A stretch of 64,000 nucleotides of DNA from Aristolochia californica (GCA_029961685.1 JARWKL010000004.1:18722348-18786347), one strand, 5' to 3'. Shown: positions 38,261-53,009, counted from the stretch's first letter. A program made the numbers and translations. Notes: generated by a model from the sequence alone, not told the origin.

Positions 38261-40965
38261 TTGACTCCAAATCCATAAGTCATTCCTTCCAAAAATATAG
38301 CCCATTACGCATGATAAATCACTTTACAATCATCAATGATCGTTAGGTCAGCTTTTTGTAAATGGGCAAAATAATGGCTTGTTTGACTCGGGTAAATATC
38401 CCACCGTACGTTCACTTGAGAATTTAATGTTATTATCTTTAAAAGGTTTGGATCCATAGGTCAATTGCATCTTTATCATGTTTCAAGTTTGCATATCCAT
38501 TTTTTAAAAGATGTGTAGAAAAATCTCTTTCTTTTAAAATTTCGAGCTATTAGGGTTGAAGTTGTGGAATTTGCCAAACTTGCATAATAAAACTTTTGTG
38601 TTCATTTGTGGCGTGGGAATAAATTTTCTTTACTTAAAATATTGTGTTGCTTTAAATTCTTTTCATACATAAACTCTAAAATTTTATTTTGTTGTGATGT
38701 ATTTGCCTTTTATCTCTTTTTTTGTTTACAAGATGAAGGGAAAGTGAAAACTCAATCTTTGATTTAAGAAAAAAGTATACATCTAAAATGGAAATGAACA
38801 ATGCACAAATGTACAGAGAGATAATTCCAAAAAGTGTTAGTAATTTTTAAGGATTGTAAACTCTTTTTAGTTTTTATATATTAGGTTCTGCAATCTTCGG
38901 GAAAAGGGCGAGGCGGGGGAATTTTATTTGAGTGTTGACTCCCTATCTATAAGTCATTCCTCACAAAAATATAGCCCGTCATATGATAACTCACTTTACA
39001 ATCATCTATGATCGTTAGGTTAACTTTTAGTAAATAGGCAAAATAATAGCTTGTTTGACTCGTGTAAATATCCCACCGGATGTTCACTTGAGAATTTAAT
39101 GTTATTCTCTTTAAAAGGTTTGGATCCATTGGTCATTTGCATCTTGAACATGTTTCAAGCATGCATATCCATTTTTTCAAACATGTGTAGAAAAATCTCT
39201 TTCTTATAAAATTCCGAGTTATTAAGGTTGAACTAGTGGAATTTCCAAAACTTGGATAACAAAAATTTTGGGTTCATTTGTGGCATGTGAATAAATTTTC
39301 TTTACTTAAATTTCTTTATTGATTTAAATTCTTGCCATACATAAACTCTAAAATTTTCATTTTTGTTGTGATCTATTTTCCTTCTATCTTTTTTTTGTTT
39401 ACGATAAAAAGGGAAAGTGAAAACTCAAGTTTTGATTTAAGAAAAAAGTATACATGTCAAATGGAAATACACAATGCACAAATGTAGAAAGAGATAATTC
39501 CGAAAAGTCTTAGTAATTTTTAGGGACTGTAAACTCCTTTTAGTTTTTATACACCAGGTTTTGCATTCGTCGGGAAAAGGGGGGAGGCAGGGGATTTTTA
39601 ACTGAGTGTTGACTCCCAATCCATAAGTCATTCCTTTAAAAAATATAGCCCATTACGCATGATAACTCACTTTACTATCATATATGATCGTTACGTCAGC
39701 TTTTTGTAAATGGGCAAAATAATGACTTGTTTGTCTCAGGTAAATTTCCCACCGCACGTTCACTTGAGAATTTAATGTTACTCTCTTTAAAAGGTTTGGA
39801 TCCATGGGTCATTTGCATCTTTAACAAGTTTCAAGCGTGCATATCCATTTTTTAAAATATGTGTAGAAAAATCTTTTTCTTATTAAATTCCGAGCTATTT
39901 GGGTTGAACTAGTGGAATTTCCGAAACTTGGATAACAAAACTTTTGTGTTCATTTGTGGTGTGTGAATAAACTTTCATTTTTTTCATTTTTTTATTGCTT
40001 TAAATTATTTCCATACATAAACTCTAAATTTTTCATTTTGTTGTGATCTATTAGCCTTTTATCTCTTGTTTTGTTTACGTGATGAAGGGAAAGTGAGAAC
40101 TCAAGTTTTGATTTAAGAAAAAAGTATGCATCTAAAATTGAAATGCACGATGCACAATGCACAAATGTGGAGAGATATAATTCCAAAAAGTGGCTATAGT
40201 TTTTAGGGAATGTATACTCTTTTTTGTTTTTTTATATCAGGTTCTACAATAGCCAGGACAAGGGGCAGGCGAGGGATTTTTATTTGAGTGTTGACTCCCA
40301 ATCTATAAGTCATTCCTTAAAAAAATATAGCCCGTTACGCATGTTCAATCACTTTATAATCATCTATGATCGTTAGGTCAGCTGTTAGTAAATGGGCAAA
40401 ATAATGGCTTGTTTGACTCGGGAAAATATCCCACCGCACGTTCACTTGAGAATTTAATGTTATTCTCTTTTAAAGGTTTTGATCCATAGGTCATTTGCAT
40501 CTTTAACATGTTTCAAGCAGGCATATCCATCTTTTAAAACATATGTAGAAAAATCTCTATCTTATAAAATTTCGAGGTATTAGGGTTGAACTAGTGGAGT
40601 TTCACAAACTTGGATAAGAACACTTTTGTGTTCAGTTGTGGTGTGTGAATAAATTTTCTATACTCACATTTGCTTATTGTTTTAAATTATTTCCATACAT
40701 GAACTCTAAACTTTTCAGTTTTTTGTGATCTACTTTCCTTTCATCTCCTTTTTTTTTCTACGAGATGAAAAGAAAGTAAAAACTCAAGTTTTGATGTAAG
40801 AAAAAAGTATACATCTAAAATGGAAATACACAATGCACAAATGTAGAGAGATATAATTCCAAAAAGTCTCTGTAATTTTTAGAGAATGTAAACTCTTTTT
40901 AGTTTTTATAAATTAGGTTCTGCAATCGTCGGGAAAAGGGGGACGCGGGGGATTTTTAACGGAGT
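38260..40965 (+). repeat. Array segment 9: A/B hybrid, C, D and E-headed monomers
   Basis: Landmarks lie near 38,935, 39,608, 40,291 and 40,966. The first unit starts as A (CATCAATGATCG, CCACCGTACG, GTTGTGATGTATTTGCC) and ends as B (CAATCTTTGATTT, TTTTATTTGAGTGTTGACT, CCCTATC). C follows (GGATGTTCAC, ATCTTGAACATG, TTTTGGGTTC), then D (TTTACTATCATA, GTCTCAGGTAAATTTCCC, TCTCTTGTTTTG). The last has an E-type head (GGGAAAATATCCC, TTTTAAAGG) but not the E-type deletion. So the nine-monomer unit continues in order past 38,260, minus one monomer by hybrid formation, and then fades. Confidence 0.74.
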
Positions 40966-43900
40966 GTTGACTCCCAATCCAATATCATTCCTTACAAAAA
41001 TAGAGCCCATTAGACATGATAAATCACTTTACAATCATCAATGATCATTAGGTCAGCTTTTTAAAAATGGGCAAAATAATGGCTTCTTTGACTCGGGTAA
41101 ATATCCCACCGCACGTTCACTTGAGAATTTATTGTTATTCTCTTTAAAATGTTTGGATCCATAGATCATTTGCATCTTTATCATGTTTCAAGCATACCTA
41201 TCCATTTTTTAAAACATGTGAAGAAAATTCTCTTTCTTATTAAATTTCGAGCTATTAGGGTTGAACTAGTGGAATTTCCCAAACTTGGACAAGAAAACTT
41301 TTGTGTTGATTTGTGGTGTGTTAATAAATTTTCTTTACTTACATTTGTTTATTTCTTTAAATTCTTTCCATACATAAACCCTAAAATTTTCATTTTGTTG
41401 TGATCTATTTGCCTTTTATCTCTTTTTTTTCTACGACATGAAAAAAAAGTGAAAACTCATGTTTTGATTTAAGAAAAAGTATACATCTAAAATGGAAGTA
41501 CACAATGCATAAATGTGGAGAGAGATAATTCCAAAAAGTCTCTGTAATTTTTATGGAATGTAAACTCTTTTTAGTTTTTATAAATCATGTTTTGCAATCA
41601 TTGGGAAAAGGGGGACCCATTGATTTTTAACTGAGTATTGAATCCAAATCCGTAAGTCATTCATTTAAAAAATATAGCCCGTTACCCATGATAAATTACT
41701 TTACAATCATCTATGATCTTTAGGCCAGCTTTTTGTAAATGGGCAAAATAATGACTTGTTTGACTCGGATCAGTATCCCACCACACATTCACGTGAAAAT
41801 TTAATGTTATTCGCTTTAAAAGGTTTGGATCCATAGGTCATTTGCATCTTTAACATGCTTCAAGCATGCATATCCATTTTTAAAAACATGTGTTGAAAAA
41901 TCTCTTTCTTATAAATTCTAAGATATTAGGGTTAAACAAGTGGAATTTCGCAAACATGGATAACAAAACTTTTGTGTTCATTTGTGGTGTGTGAATAAAT
42001 TTTCTTTACATACATTTTTTTATTGCTTTAAATTATTTCCATACATAAACTCAAAAATTTTCATTTTGTTATGATCTAATTGCCTTTTATCGCTTTTTTT
42101 TGTCTACGAGATGAAGGGAAAGAGAAAACTCAAGTTTTGATTTAAGAAAAAAGTGTACATCTAAAATGGAAATACAAAATGCAAAAATTTAGAGAGAGAT
42201 AATTTCAAAAAGTGTCTATAATTTTTAGGGATTCTAAACTCATTATAGTTTTTATATATCAGGTTCTGTAATCGTCGGGAACAAGGGGAGGTGGGGGATT
42301 TTTAACTGAGTGTTGACTCCCGATCCATAAGACTTTCCTTATAATAATATTGCCGGTTATGTATGATAAATCACTTTACAATCATCTACGATCGTTAAGT
42401 CTTGGGCAAAATAATGGCTTGTTTTACTCGGGTAAATATCCCACCACACCTTCACTTGAGAATTTAATTTGATTCTCTTTAAAGGGTTTGGAGCCATAGG
42501 TCATTTGCATCTTTAACATGTTTGAAGCATGCATATCCATTTTTTAAAAAATGTGTAGAAAAATCTTTTTCTTATAAAATTCTGAGTAATTAGAGTTGAA
42601 CTAGTGGAATTTTCTAAACTTGGATAACAAACTTTTGTGTTTATTTGTGGTGTGTGAATAAATTTTTTTTCCTTACATTAGTTTATTGCTTTAAATTCTT
42701 TCCATACATAAACTCAAAAATTTTCATTTTTTTGTGATCTATCTTCCTTTTATCTCTTTTTTTTTTTAAGAGATGAAGGGAAAATGAAAACTCAAGTTTG
42801 TATTTAAGAAAAAAGTATACATCTAAAATGGAAATGCACAATGCACAAATGTACAGAGAAATAATTCCAAAAAGTGACTGTAATTTTTAGGGATTACTGT
42901 AATTTTTTTATATCATGTTCAGCAATCGTTGGGAAAAGGGGGAGGCGGGGGAGTTTTAACTGAGTGTTAACTTCCAATCCATAAGTCATTCCTTAAAAAA
43001 ATACAGCACATTACGCATGATAAATCACTTTACATTATCTTTGATCGTTAGGTTAGCTTTTTCTAAATGGGCAAAATAATGGCTTGTTTGACTCGGGTAA
43101 AAATCCGACCGCACGTTCACTTGAGAATTAAATGTTATTCACTTTAAAAGGTTTGGATCCATACGTCATTTGAATGGTTAACATGTTTCAAGCATGCATA
43201 TCCATTTTTTAAAACATGTGTACAAAAATCTTTTTCTTATAAAATTCTGAGGTATTACGGTTGAACTAGTCGAATTTCCAAAACTTGGATAACAAAGGTG
43301 TGTGAATAAATTTTCTTTAAATACAAATTTTTATTGCATTAAATTATTTCCATACATAAACTCTAAAATTTTCATTTTGTTGTGATCGATTTGCCTTTTC
43401 TCTCTCTTTTTTTGTATGCGAGAAGAAGGAAAAGTGAAAACTCAAGTGTTGATTTAAGAAAAAAAGTATACATATAAAATTGAAATGGACAATGCACAAA
43501 TGTAGCGAGAGATAATTCCAAAAGATGTCTGTAATTTTTAGGGAATGGAAACTCTCTTTAGTTTTCATAAATCAGGTTCTGCAATCGTCGGGAAAAGGGG
43601 GATGCAGGGGATTTTTAAGTGAGTGTTGACTCCCAATCCATAAGTCATTCCTTACAAATATATAGCCCGTTACGCATGATAAATCGCTTTACAATCATCT
43701 ATGATCGCTAGGTATGCTTTTTGTAAATGGGCAAAATAATGGCATGTTTGACTCGGGTAAATATCCCACCGCACGTTCACATGAGAATTTAATGTTATTT
43801 TCTTTAAAAGGCTTGGATCCATTGGTCATTTGCATCTTTAACATGTTTCAAGCATACATATCCATTTTTTAAAATATGTATAGAGAAATCTCTTTCTTAT

Positions 43901-45643
43901 AAAATTCGGAGCTATTAGTTTTGAACTAGTGGAATTTCCCAAACTTGGACAACAAAACGTTTGTGTTCATTTGTGGTGTGTGAATAAATCTTCATTAGTT
44001 ACATTTTTTTATTACTTTAAATTATTTCCATACATAAATTCTAAAATTTTCATTTTTTTGTGTTCTCCTTTTATTTTTTATTTTTTTACGAGATAAAGGG
44101 AAAGTGAAAACTCGAGTTATGATTTGAGAAAAAAATATACAAATAAAATGGTAATGCACAATGCACAAATATAGAGAGAGATCATTCCAAAAATTTTATG
44201 TAATTTTAGGGATTGTAAACTCTTTTTGGTTATTATATATCTGGTTCTGCAATTGTCGAGAAAAGGGGGAGGCAGGGAATTTTTAACGATGTGTTGACTC
44301 CAATCGATAAGTAATTTCTTACAAAAATATAGCCCATTACACATGCTAAATCACTTTACAATCATCTTTGATCATTAGATCAACTTTTGGTAAATGGGCA
44401 AAATAGTAGCTTGTTTGACTCAGGTAAATATCCCAATGGACATTCACTTGAGAATTTAATGGTATTCTCTTTAAAAGGTTTGGATCCATAGGTCATTTGC
44501 ATCTTTAACATTTTCAAGCATGCCTATTCCATTTTTTAAAACATGTGTAGAAAAATCTCTTGCTTATAAAATTCTGAGATATTAGGGTTGAACTAGTGGA
44601 ATTTCCCAAACATGGATAAGAAAACTTTTGTGTTCACTTGTGGTGTGTGAATAATTTTTCTTTACTTATATTTGTTTATTGGTTTATATTTTTTCCATAA
44701 AAAAAACCCTAAAATTTTTATTTTCTTGTAATCTATTTGCCTTTATCTCTTTTTTTTTTTTACGAGATGAAGGGACAGTGAAAACTTAAGTTTTGATTTA
44801 AGGAAAAAGTATACATATAAAATGGAAATGCACAATGCACAAATGTAGAGAGAGATAATTCCAAAAAAGAGTCTATAATTTTGAGGGATTGTAAACTCTT
44901 TTTAGCTTTTCTATATTAGGTTCTGCAATCGTCGTTTATAGGGGGAAGCGGGGGATTTTTAATGGAGTGCTGACTCCCAATCCATAAGTCATTCCTTACA
45001 AAACTATATACCGTTACACATGTTAAATCACTTTACAATCATTTATGATTGTTAGGTCTGCTTTTCGTAAATAGGAAAAATAATGGATTGTTAGACTCGG
45101 GTAAATATCCGAACGCACGTTCACTTGAGAATTTAATGTTATTCTCTTTAAAAAGGTTTGGATCCATAGGTCATTTGCATCTTTAACATGTTTCAAGCTT
45201 GCATATCCATTTTTTGAAACATGTGTACAAAAATCTCTTTCTTTTAAAATTCCGAGCTATTAGGGTTGAACTAGTGGAATTTCCCAAACTTGGATAACAA
45301 AACTTTATTGTTCATTTGTGGTGTGTGAATAAATTTTCTATACTTACATTTGTTTATTGATTTAAATTATTTCCATTCATCAACTCTAAAATTTTCATTT
45401 TGTTGTGATCAATTTGCCTTTTATCTCTTTTTTTTTTATGAGATGAAGGGAAAGTGAAAACTCAAGTTTTGATTTAAGAAAAAAGTATACATCTTAAAAG
45501 GAAATGTACAATGCACAAATGTAGAGAGAGATAATTCCAAAAAGTGTCAGTAATTTTTAGGGATTGTAAACTCCTTTTAGATTTTATATATCAGGTTCTG
45601 CAATCGTCGAGAAAAAGGCGAGGTGGGGGATTCTTCACTGACT
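40965..45643 (+). repeat. Array segment 10: seven mostly unassigned monomers
   Basis: Landmarks lie near 41,639, 42,312, 42,966, 43,626, 44,293, 44,969 and 45,644. The first unit (CATACCTATCC, CATAAACCCTAAAA) and the unit at 44,293-44,969 (GCATGCCTATTCC, AAACCCTAAAA, TTTTCTTGTAATC) are L-like. The others carry no lineage set I can follow. Several small losses occur: about 15 bp at 42,400 (GTTAAGTCTTGGGC), a rearranged ACTGTAATTTTT duplicated around 42,896 with loss of GTAAACTC, and about 20 bp at 43,296 (AACAAAGGTGTGTG). This is the most eroded part of the window, with no gene or insertion in it. Confidence 0.7.
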
Positions 45644-48600
45644 GTTGACCCCCAATCCATAAGTCCTCCCTTACAAAATATTTCCCGTTACACATGATAA
45701 ACCACTTTACAATCATTTATGATTGTTAGGTCGACTTTTTTTAAGTGGGCAAAATAATGGCTTGTTTGACTCCGGTAAATATCCCACTACACGTTCACTT
45801 GAGAATTTAATGTTATTCTCTTTAAAAGGTTTGGATACATTGGTCATTTGCATCTTTAACATGTTTCAAGCATGCAATTCCATTTTTTAAAACATGTGTA
45901 GAGAAATATTTTACTCATAAAATTACGAACTATTAGGGTTGAAGTAGCGGAATTTCCCTAACTTGGATAACAAAACTTTTGTACTCATTTGTGGTGTGTG
46001 AATAAATTATCTTTATTTTCATTTGTTTATTGCTTTAAATTCTTTCCATATATAAACTTTGAAATATTCATTTTGTTGTGATCTATTTGCATTTTATCTC
46101 TTTTTTTGTTTATGAGATGAAAAGAAAGTGAAAACTCAAGTTTTGATTTAAGAAAAAAGTATACATCTAAAATGGAAATGCACAAATGCACAAAAGTAGA
46201 GAGAGATAATTCCAAAAAGTGTCTGTAATTTTTTGGGATTGTAAACTCTTTTTAGTTTTTATATATTATGTTCTGAAATCGTTGGGAAAATAGGGAGGCG
46301 GGGGATTTTTAATGAAGTGTTGACTCCCAATCCATAAGTCATTCCATACAAAAATATAGCCCGTTATGCATGATAAATCATTTTACAGTCATCTATGATC
46401 GTTAGGTCAACTTTTTGTAAATGGGCAAAATAATGGTTTGTTTGACTCGGGTAAATATCCCAATGCACGTTCACTTGAGAATTTATTTTTATTATCTTTA
46501 AAAGGTTTTGATTCGTTGGTCATTTGCATCTTTACCATGTTTCAAGCGAGCCTATCTATTTTTTAAAACATGTGTGAAAAAATCTCTTTCTTATAAAATT
46601 TAGAGCTATCAGGGTTGAACTAGTGGAATTTCCCAAACTTGGATAAAAAAACGTTTGTGTTCATTTATGGAGTGTGAATAAATTTTATTTACTTATATTT
46701 GTTTGTTGCTTAAAATTCTTTCCTTACATAAACCCTAAAATTTTCATTTTCTTGTGATCTATTTACCTTTTATCTCTTTTTTTGTTTACGAGATGATGGG
46801 AAAGTGAAAATTCAAGTTTTGATTTAAGAAAACAGTATACATCTAAAATGGAAATGCACACGGCACAAATGTGGAGAGAGATAATTCCAAAAAGTGTCTG
46901 TAAGTTTTAGGGATTGTAAACTCTTTTTAGTTTTTATATAGCAGGTTCTGCAATTGTTAAGAAAAAGAGGAGGCATGGGATTTTTAACTGACTGTTGACT
47001 TCCAATTCGTTAGTCATTCCTTAAAAAAATATAGCCCGTTACTCATGCTAAATCAGTTGACAATCATCTATGATCGTTAGGTCAGCTTTGTGTAAATGGG
47101 CAAAGTATAGCTTGTTTGACTCGAGTAAATTTCCCACCGCACATTCACTTGAGAATTTAATGTTATTCTCTTTAAAAGGTTTGGATCCATAGGTCATTTG
47201 CATCATTTACTTGTTTCAACAATGCATATCTATTTTTTAAAACATGTGTTGAAAAATCTCTTTCTTATAAAATTCCGAGCTATTAGGGTTGAATTAGTGG
47301 AATTTCCCAAACTAGGATAACAAAACTTTTGTGTTCATTTTTTGTGTGTGAATAAATTTTCTTCACTTACATTTTTTTATTTATTTAAATTATTTCCATA
47401 CATAAACTCTAAAATTTTCATTTTGTTGTGATCTATTTGCCTTTTATATCTTTTTTTGTTTACGAGATCAAGGGAAAGTGAAAACTCAAGTTTTGATTTA
47501 AGAAAAAAGTATGCATCTAAAATGGACATGTACAATGCAGACATGTAGAGAGAGATAATTCCAAAAACTGTTTGTAATTTTTAGGGATTGTAAGCTCTTA
47601 TTATTTTTTATATATCTGGTTTTGCAAGCGTTGGGAAAATGGGGAGGCGGAGGATTTTTAACTTAGTGTTGTCTCCCAATCCATAAGTCATTCCGTACAA
47701 AAATATAGCCTTTTACACATGATAAATCACTTTTCAATCATCTATGATCGTTAGGTTAGCTTTTGTAAATGGGCAAAATGAAGGCTTGTTTGACTCAGGT
47801 AAATATGCCATAATATGTGCACTTGAGAATTTAATGTTTTTCTCTTTAAAAGGTTTGGATCCATAGGTCATTTGCATCTCTAACATGTTTCAAGCATGCA
47901 TATCCATTTTTTAAAACATGTGTAGAAAAATCTCTTTCTTATAAAATTTTGAGCTATGAGGGTTGAATTAGTGGAATTTCCTAAACTTGGATAACTAAAC
48001 ATTTGTGGTATGTGAATAAATTTTATTTACTTACATTTGTTTATTGCTTTCATTCTTTCCATACATAAACTGTAAAATTTTCATTTTGTTGTGATCTATT
48101 TGCGTTTTATCTCTTTTTTTTGTTACGAGATGAAGGGAAAGTGAAAAAACAAGTTTTTATTTAAGAAAAAAGTATACATCTAAAATGGAATTGAACAATA
48201 CACAAATAAAAAGAGATATAATTCCAAAAAGTGTTAGTGATTTTTAGGGATTGTAAACTAGTTTTTATATATCAGGTTTTCCAATCGTCGAGAAAAGGGG
48301 GAGGCGGTGGATTTTTAACTGAATGTTGACCCCCAATCCATAAGTGATTCCTTACAAAAATATAGCCCGTTACACATGATAAATCACTTTACAATCATCA
48401 ATGAACGTTAGGTCAGCTTTTTGTAAATGGGCAAAATAATGTTTAGTTTGAATCCGGTAAATATCTCAGCGCACGTTCACTTGAGAATTTAATGTTATTC
48501 TCTTCAAAAGCTTTACATCCTTTGGTAATTTGTATCTTTAACATGTTTCAAGCATGCACATCCAATTTTTAAAACATGTGTAGAGAAATCTTTTTCTCAT

Positions 48601-50342
48601 AAAATTCCGTGCTATGAGGGTAAAAATTGTGGAATTTCCCAAACTTGGATAACAAAACTTTTGTGCTCATTTGCGGGGTGTGAATAAAATTTCTTTACTT
48701 ACATTTGTTTATTGCTTTAAATTCTTTCCTTGTATAAACTTTAAAATTTTCATTTTTTTGTGATCTATTCACCTTTTATCTCTTTTTTTCGTTTACGAGA
48801 TGAAGGGAAAGTGGAAACTCAAGTTTTGATTTAAGAAAAAAGTATACATCTAAAATGGAAATGCACAATGTACAAATTTAGAGAGAGGTAATTCCAAAAC
48901 GTGTCTATAAATTTTTGGGATTGTAAACTCTTTTTAGGTTTTATATGTCAGGTTCTGCAATCGTCGGGAAAAGGGGAAGGCGGGGGATTTTAACGGAGTC
49001 TTTGACTCCGAATCCATAAGTCATTCCTTACAGAAATATAGCCCGTTACACATGATAAATCACTTTACAATCATCTATGATCGTTAGGTCAGCTTTTTGT
49101 AAATGGGCAAAATAATGGCTTGTTTGACTCCGATAAATATCCCAACGCATCTTCACTTGAGAATTTAACGTTATTATCTTTAAAAGGTTTGGATCTATAG
49201 GTCATTTGCATCTTTAACATGTTTCAAGCATGCCTATCCATTTTTTAAAATATGTGTAGAAAAATCTCTTTTTAATAAAATTCCGAGCTATTAGGGTTGA
49301 ACAAGTGGAATTTCCCAAACTTGGATAACAAAACTTTTGTGTTCATTTGTGGTGTGCGAATAAATTTTCTTTACTTCCATTTGTTTATTGCTTTAAATTA
49401 TTCCCATACATAAACCCTAAATGTTTTATTTTTTTGTGTTCTATTATTTGCCTTTTATCTCTTTTTTGGTTTACGAGATGATGGGAAAGTGAAAACTCAA
49501 GTTTTAAATTAATAAAAAAGTATACAACTAAAATGGAAATGCACAATGCACAAATATAGAGAGAGATAATTCCAAAAAATGTCTGTCATTTTTAAGGATT
49601 GTAAACTCTTTTAAATTTTTATATATCAAGTTATGCAATTGTCGGGAAAAGGGGGAAGCGGGGAATTTTTAATTGAGTGTTGACTTCCAAACCATAAGTC
49701 TTTCCTTACAAAAATATAGCCCGTTACGCATGATAAATCAGTTTCCAATCATCTAAGATCTTTAGGTCAGCTTTTTGTAAGTGGGGAAAATAATGGCTTG
49801 TTTGACTCGGGTAAATATCGGCACGTTCACTTGAAAATTTAATGTTATTCTCTTTAAAATGATTGGATCCATAGGTCATTTGCATCTTTAACATGTTTCA
49901 AACATGCATATACATTTTTTAAAAATGGGTAGAAAAATCTCTTTCTTTTAAAATTCCGTGCTATTAGAGTTGAACTAGTGGAATTTCCAAAACTTGGATA
50001 ACAAAATTTTGGGTTCATTTGTGGTGTGTGAATAAATTTTCTTTACTTACATTTGTTTATTGCTTTAAATTCTTTCCATACAAAACCCTAAAATTTGCAT
50101 TTTCTTGTGATCTATTTGCCTTTTATCTCTTTTTTTGTTTACGAGATGAAAGGAAAGTGAAAACTCAAGTTTTTATTTAAGAAAAAGTATATATCTAAAA
50201 TGGAAATGCACAACGCACAAATGTAGAGAGAGAGAATTACAAAGTGTCTGTAATTTTTAGGGATTGTAAACTCTTTTTAGTTTTTATACATCAGGTTTTG
50301 TAATCATTCGGCAAAGGGGGAGGGATGGATTTTTAACGGAGT
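45643..50342 (+). repeat. Array segment 11: K-L-P-K-L/M-N monomers
   Basis: Landmarks lie near 46,319, 46,994, 47,668, 48,326, 49,001, 49,679 and 50,342. K units: 45,643-46,319 (GTACTCATT, AATTATCTTT, AACTTTGAAAT) and 48,326-49,001 (GGTAATTTG, CTATGAGGG, GTGCTCATTTG, AACTTTAAAATTTT, AACGGAGTC). L follows each K (TTATTATCTTTAAAAGG, AAACCCTAAA). P (46,994-47,668) has TTTCAACAATGCATATCTAT. The unit at 49,001-49,679 starts as L (CCCAACGCATCTTCAC) and ends as M (GTCGGGAAAAGGGGGAAGC, TTAATTGAGTGTTGACTTCC). N (49,679-50,342) has AATGATTGGATCC, TTTTAAAATTCCGTGC, AGAGTTGAACTAG. One unclassified interval of 675 bp (47,668-48,326) precedes the second K. Confidence 0.72.
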
Positions 50343-50400
50343 GTTGACTCCCTGTCCTTAAGTTAAGAAGTGTTGACTCCTTACAAAAATATAGCCCGTT
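50330..50400 (+). repeat. Duplicated landmark, short rearrangement
   Basis: GTGTTGACTCC occurs at about 50,341 and again at about 50,369, separated by CTGTCCTTAAGTTAAGA. The second copy runs directly into TTACAAAAATATAGCCCG. About 28 bp were duplicated while the usual CCAATCCATAAGTCATT was altered. The next monomer interval is about 688 bp as a result. Confidence 0.78.
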
Positions 50401-53006
50401 AAACAAGATAAATCACTTTTCAATCATCTATGATCGTTAGGTCAGCTTTTTGTAAATGGCCAAATAAATGGCTTGTTTGACTCGGGCAAATATCCCACCG
50501 CACATTAACTTGAGATTTTAATGTTATTCTCTTTAAAAGGTTTCGATCCATAGGTCATTTTTTATCTTTAACAAGTTTCAAGCATGCAAATCCATTTTTT
50601 AAATCATTTGTACAAAAATCTATTTCTTATAAAATTCCGAGCTATTAGGGTTGAACAAGTGGAAATTCCAAAACTTGGATAACAAAACTTTTGTGTTCAT
50701 TTGTGGTGTATGAATAAATTTTCTTTACTTACATTTTTTTATTTCTTTAAATTCTTTCTATACATAAACCTTAAAATTTTCCTTTTTTTGTCATCTATTT
50801 GCCTTTTATCTCTTTTTTTGTTTACCACATGAAGGGAAAGTTAAAACTCAAGTTTTCATTTGAGAAAAAAGTACATATCTAAAATGGAAATGCACAATGC
50901 ACAAATGTAGTGAGAGATATTTCAAAAAGGTGTTTGTATTTTTTAGGGATTGTCAACTCTTTTTTGTTTTTAAATATCAGGTTCTGCAGTCGTCGGGAAA
51001 AGGGGGAGGCAGGGGATTTTTAACTGAGTGTTGACTCCCAATCCATAAGTCATTCCTTAAAAAAATATATCCCATTAGGCATGATAAAACACTTTACAAT
51101 CATCTATGATCGACAAGTCAACTTTTGGTAAATGGGCAAAATAATGGATTGTTTGACTCGGGTAAATATATCACCACAAGTTCACTTCAGAATTTAATGT
51201 TATTCTCTTTAAAAGGTTTGGATCCATAGGTCATTTGCATCTCTAACATGTTTCAAGCATGCATATCAATTTTTTAAAACAAGTGTAAAAATATCTATTT
51301 CTTAAAAAATTCCAAGCTATTAGAGTTGAACTAGTGGAATTTCTAAAACTTGGCTAACAAATTTTTTGTGTTCATTTGTGTTGTGTGAATTAATTTCGTT
51401 TACTTACATTTTTTTATTGGTTTAAATTCTATCCATACATAAAATCTAAAATTTTCATTTTATTGTGATCTATTTGCCTTTTATCTCTTTTTTTGTTGAC
51501 GAGATGAAGGGTACATGAAAACTCAAGTTTGTATTTTAAAAAAAAGTATACATCTAAAATGGAAATGCACAATGCATAAATGTAGAGAGAGATAATTCAA
51601 AAAAGTGTTTGTAATTTTTAGGGATTGTAAAATCTTTTTAGTTTTTATATATCAGGTTCTGTAATCGTTAGGAAAATGGGGAGTCAGGGGATTTTTAACT
51701 GAGTGTTGACTCCCAATCCTTTAGTCATTCCTTAAAAAAATATACCCTGTTACGCATGATAAATCACTTTACATTCATCTATGATGTTTAGCTCAGCTTT
51801 TTGTAAATGTCTAAAAGAATGCCTTGTTTGTCTCGGGTAAATATCCCACCGCACGTTCACTTGAGAATTTAATGTTATTATCTTTAAAAGGTTTGGATAC
51901 ATAGGTCATATGCATGTTTAACATGTGTCAAGCATGCATATCCATTTTTTAAAACATGTGTAGAAAAATCTCTTTCTTATAAAATTTCGAGCTATTAGGG
52001 TTGAACTAGTGGAATTTTCCAAACTTGGATAACAAAACTTTTGTGTTCATTTGTGGTGTGTGAATAAATTTTCAATACTTACTTTGTTTATTTCTATAAA
52101 TTCTTTCCATTCTTAAACTCTAAAATTTTCATTTTTTGTGATCTATTTGCATTTTAACTCTTTTTTTGTTTAAGAGATGAAGGGGGAAAGTGAAAACTCA
52201 AGTTTGTATTTAAGAAAAAAATATGCATCTAAAATGGAAATGCACATTGCACAAATGTAGAGAGAGATATTTCCAAAAAGTGTCTGTAATTTTTAGGAAT
52301 TGTAAACTCTTTTTAGTTTTTATATATCAGGTTCTACAATCATAGGGGACAAGGGGAGGAGGACTCCCAATCCATAAGTCATTCACTACAAAAATATAGC
52401 CGGTTACGCATGATAAATCACTTTACAATCATCTATGATCGTTAGGTCAGCTTTTGGTAAATGGGCAAAATAATGGCTTGTTTGCCTCTGGTAAATATCC
52501 CACTGCACGTTCACCGGAGAATTTAACGTTATTCTCGTTAAAAGGTTTGGATCCATATGACATTTACGTCTTTAACATGTTTCAAGTATGCATATCCATT
52601 TTTTAAAACATGTGTAAAAAAATCTATTTCATATAAAGTTCTGAGCTATTAGGGTTGAACTAGTGGAATTTCCCAAAATTGGATAACAAAACTTTTGTGT
52701 TCATTTGTGGTGTGTGAAAAAAATTTCTCTACTTACATTTGTTTATTGTTTTAAATTTTTCCATACATAAACCCTAAAATTTTCATTTTGTTGTGATCTA
52801 TTTACCTTTTATCTCTTTTTTTGTTTACGTGATTAAAGGAAAGTGAAAACTCAAGTTTTGATTTAACAAAATAGTACATATCTAAAAAAGAAATGCACAA
52901 TGCACAAATGTAGAGAGAGATAATTCCAAAAAGTGACTGTAATTTTTAGGGATTCTAAATCTTTTTAGTTTTTTATATATCAGGTTATGCAATCGTCAGG
53001 AAAGAG

Positions 53007-53009
<3 letters not shown>

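Noticed and set aside
41149..41403. Recurring plus-strand frame (also 25,219-25,506 and 61,393-61,599)
   Set aside because: Same reasoning: the frame is a by-product of repeated DNA and is closed in most copies.
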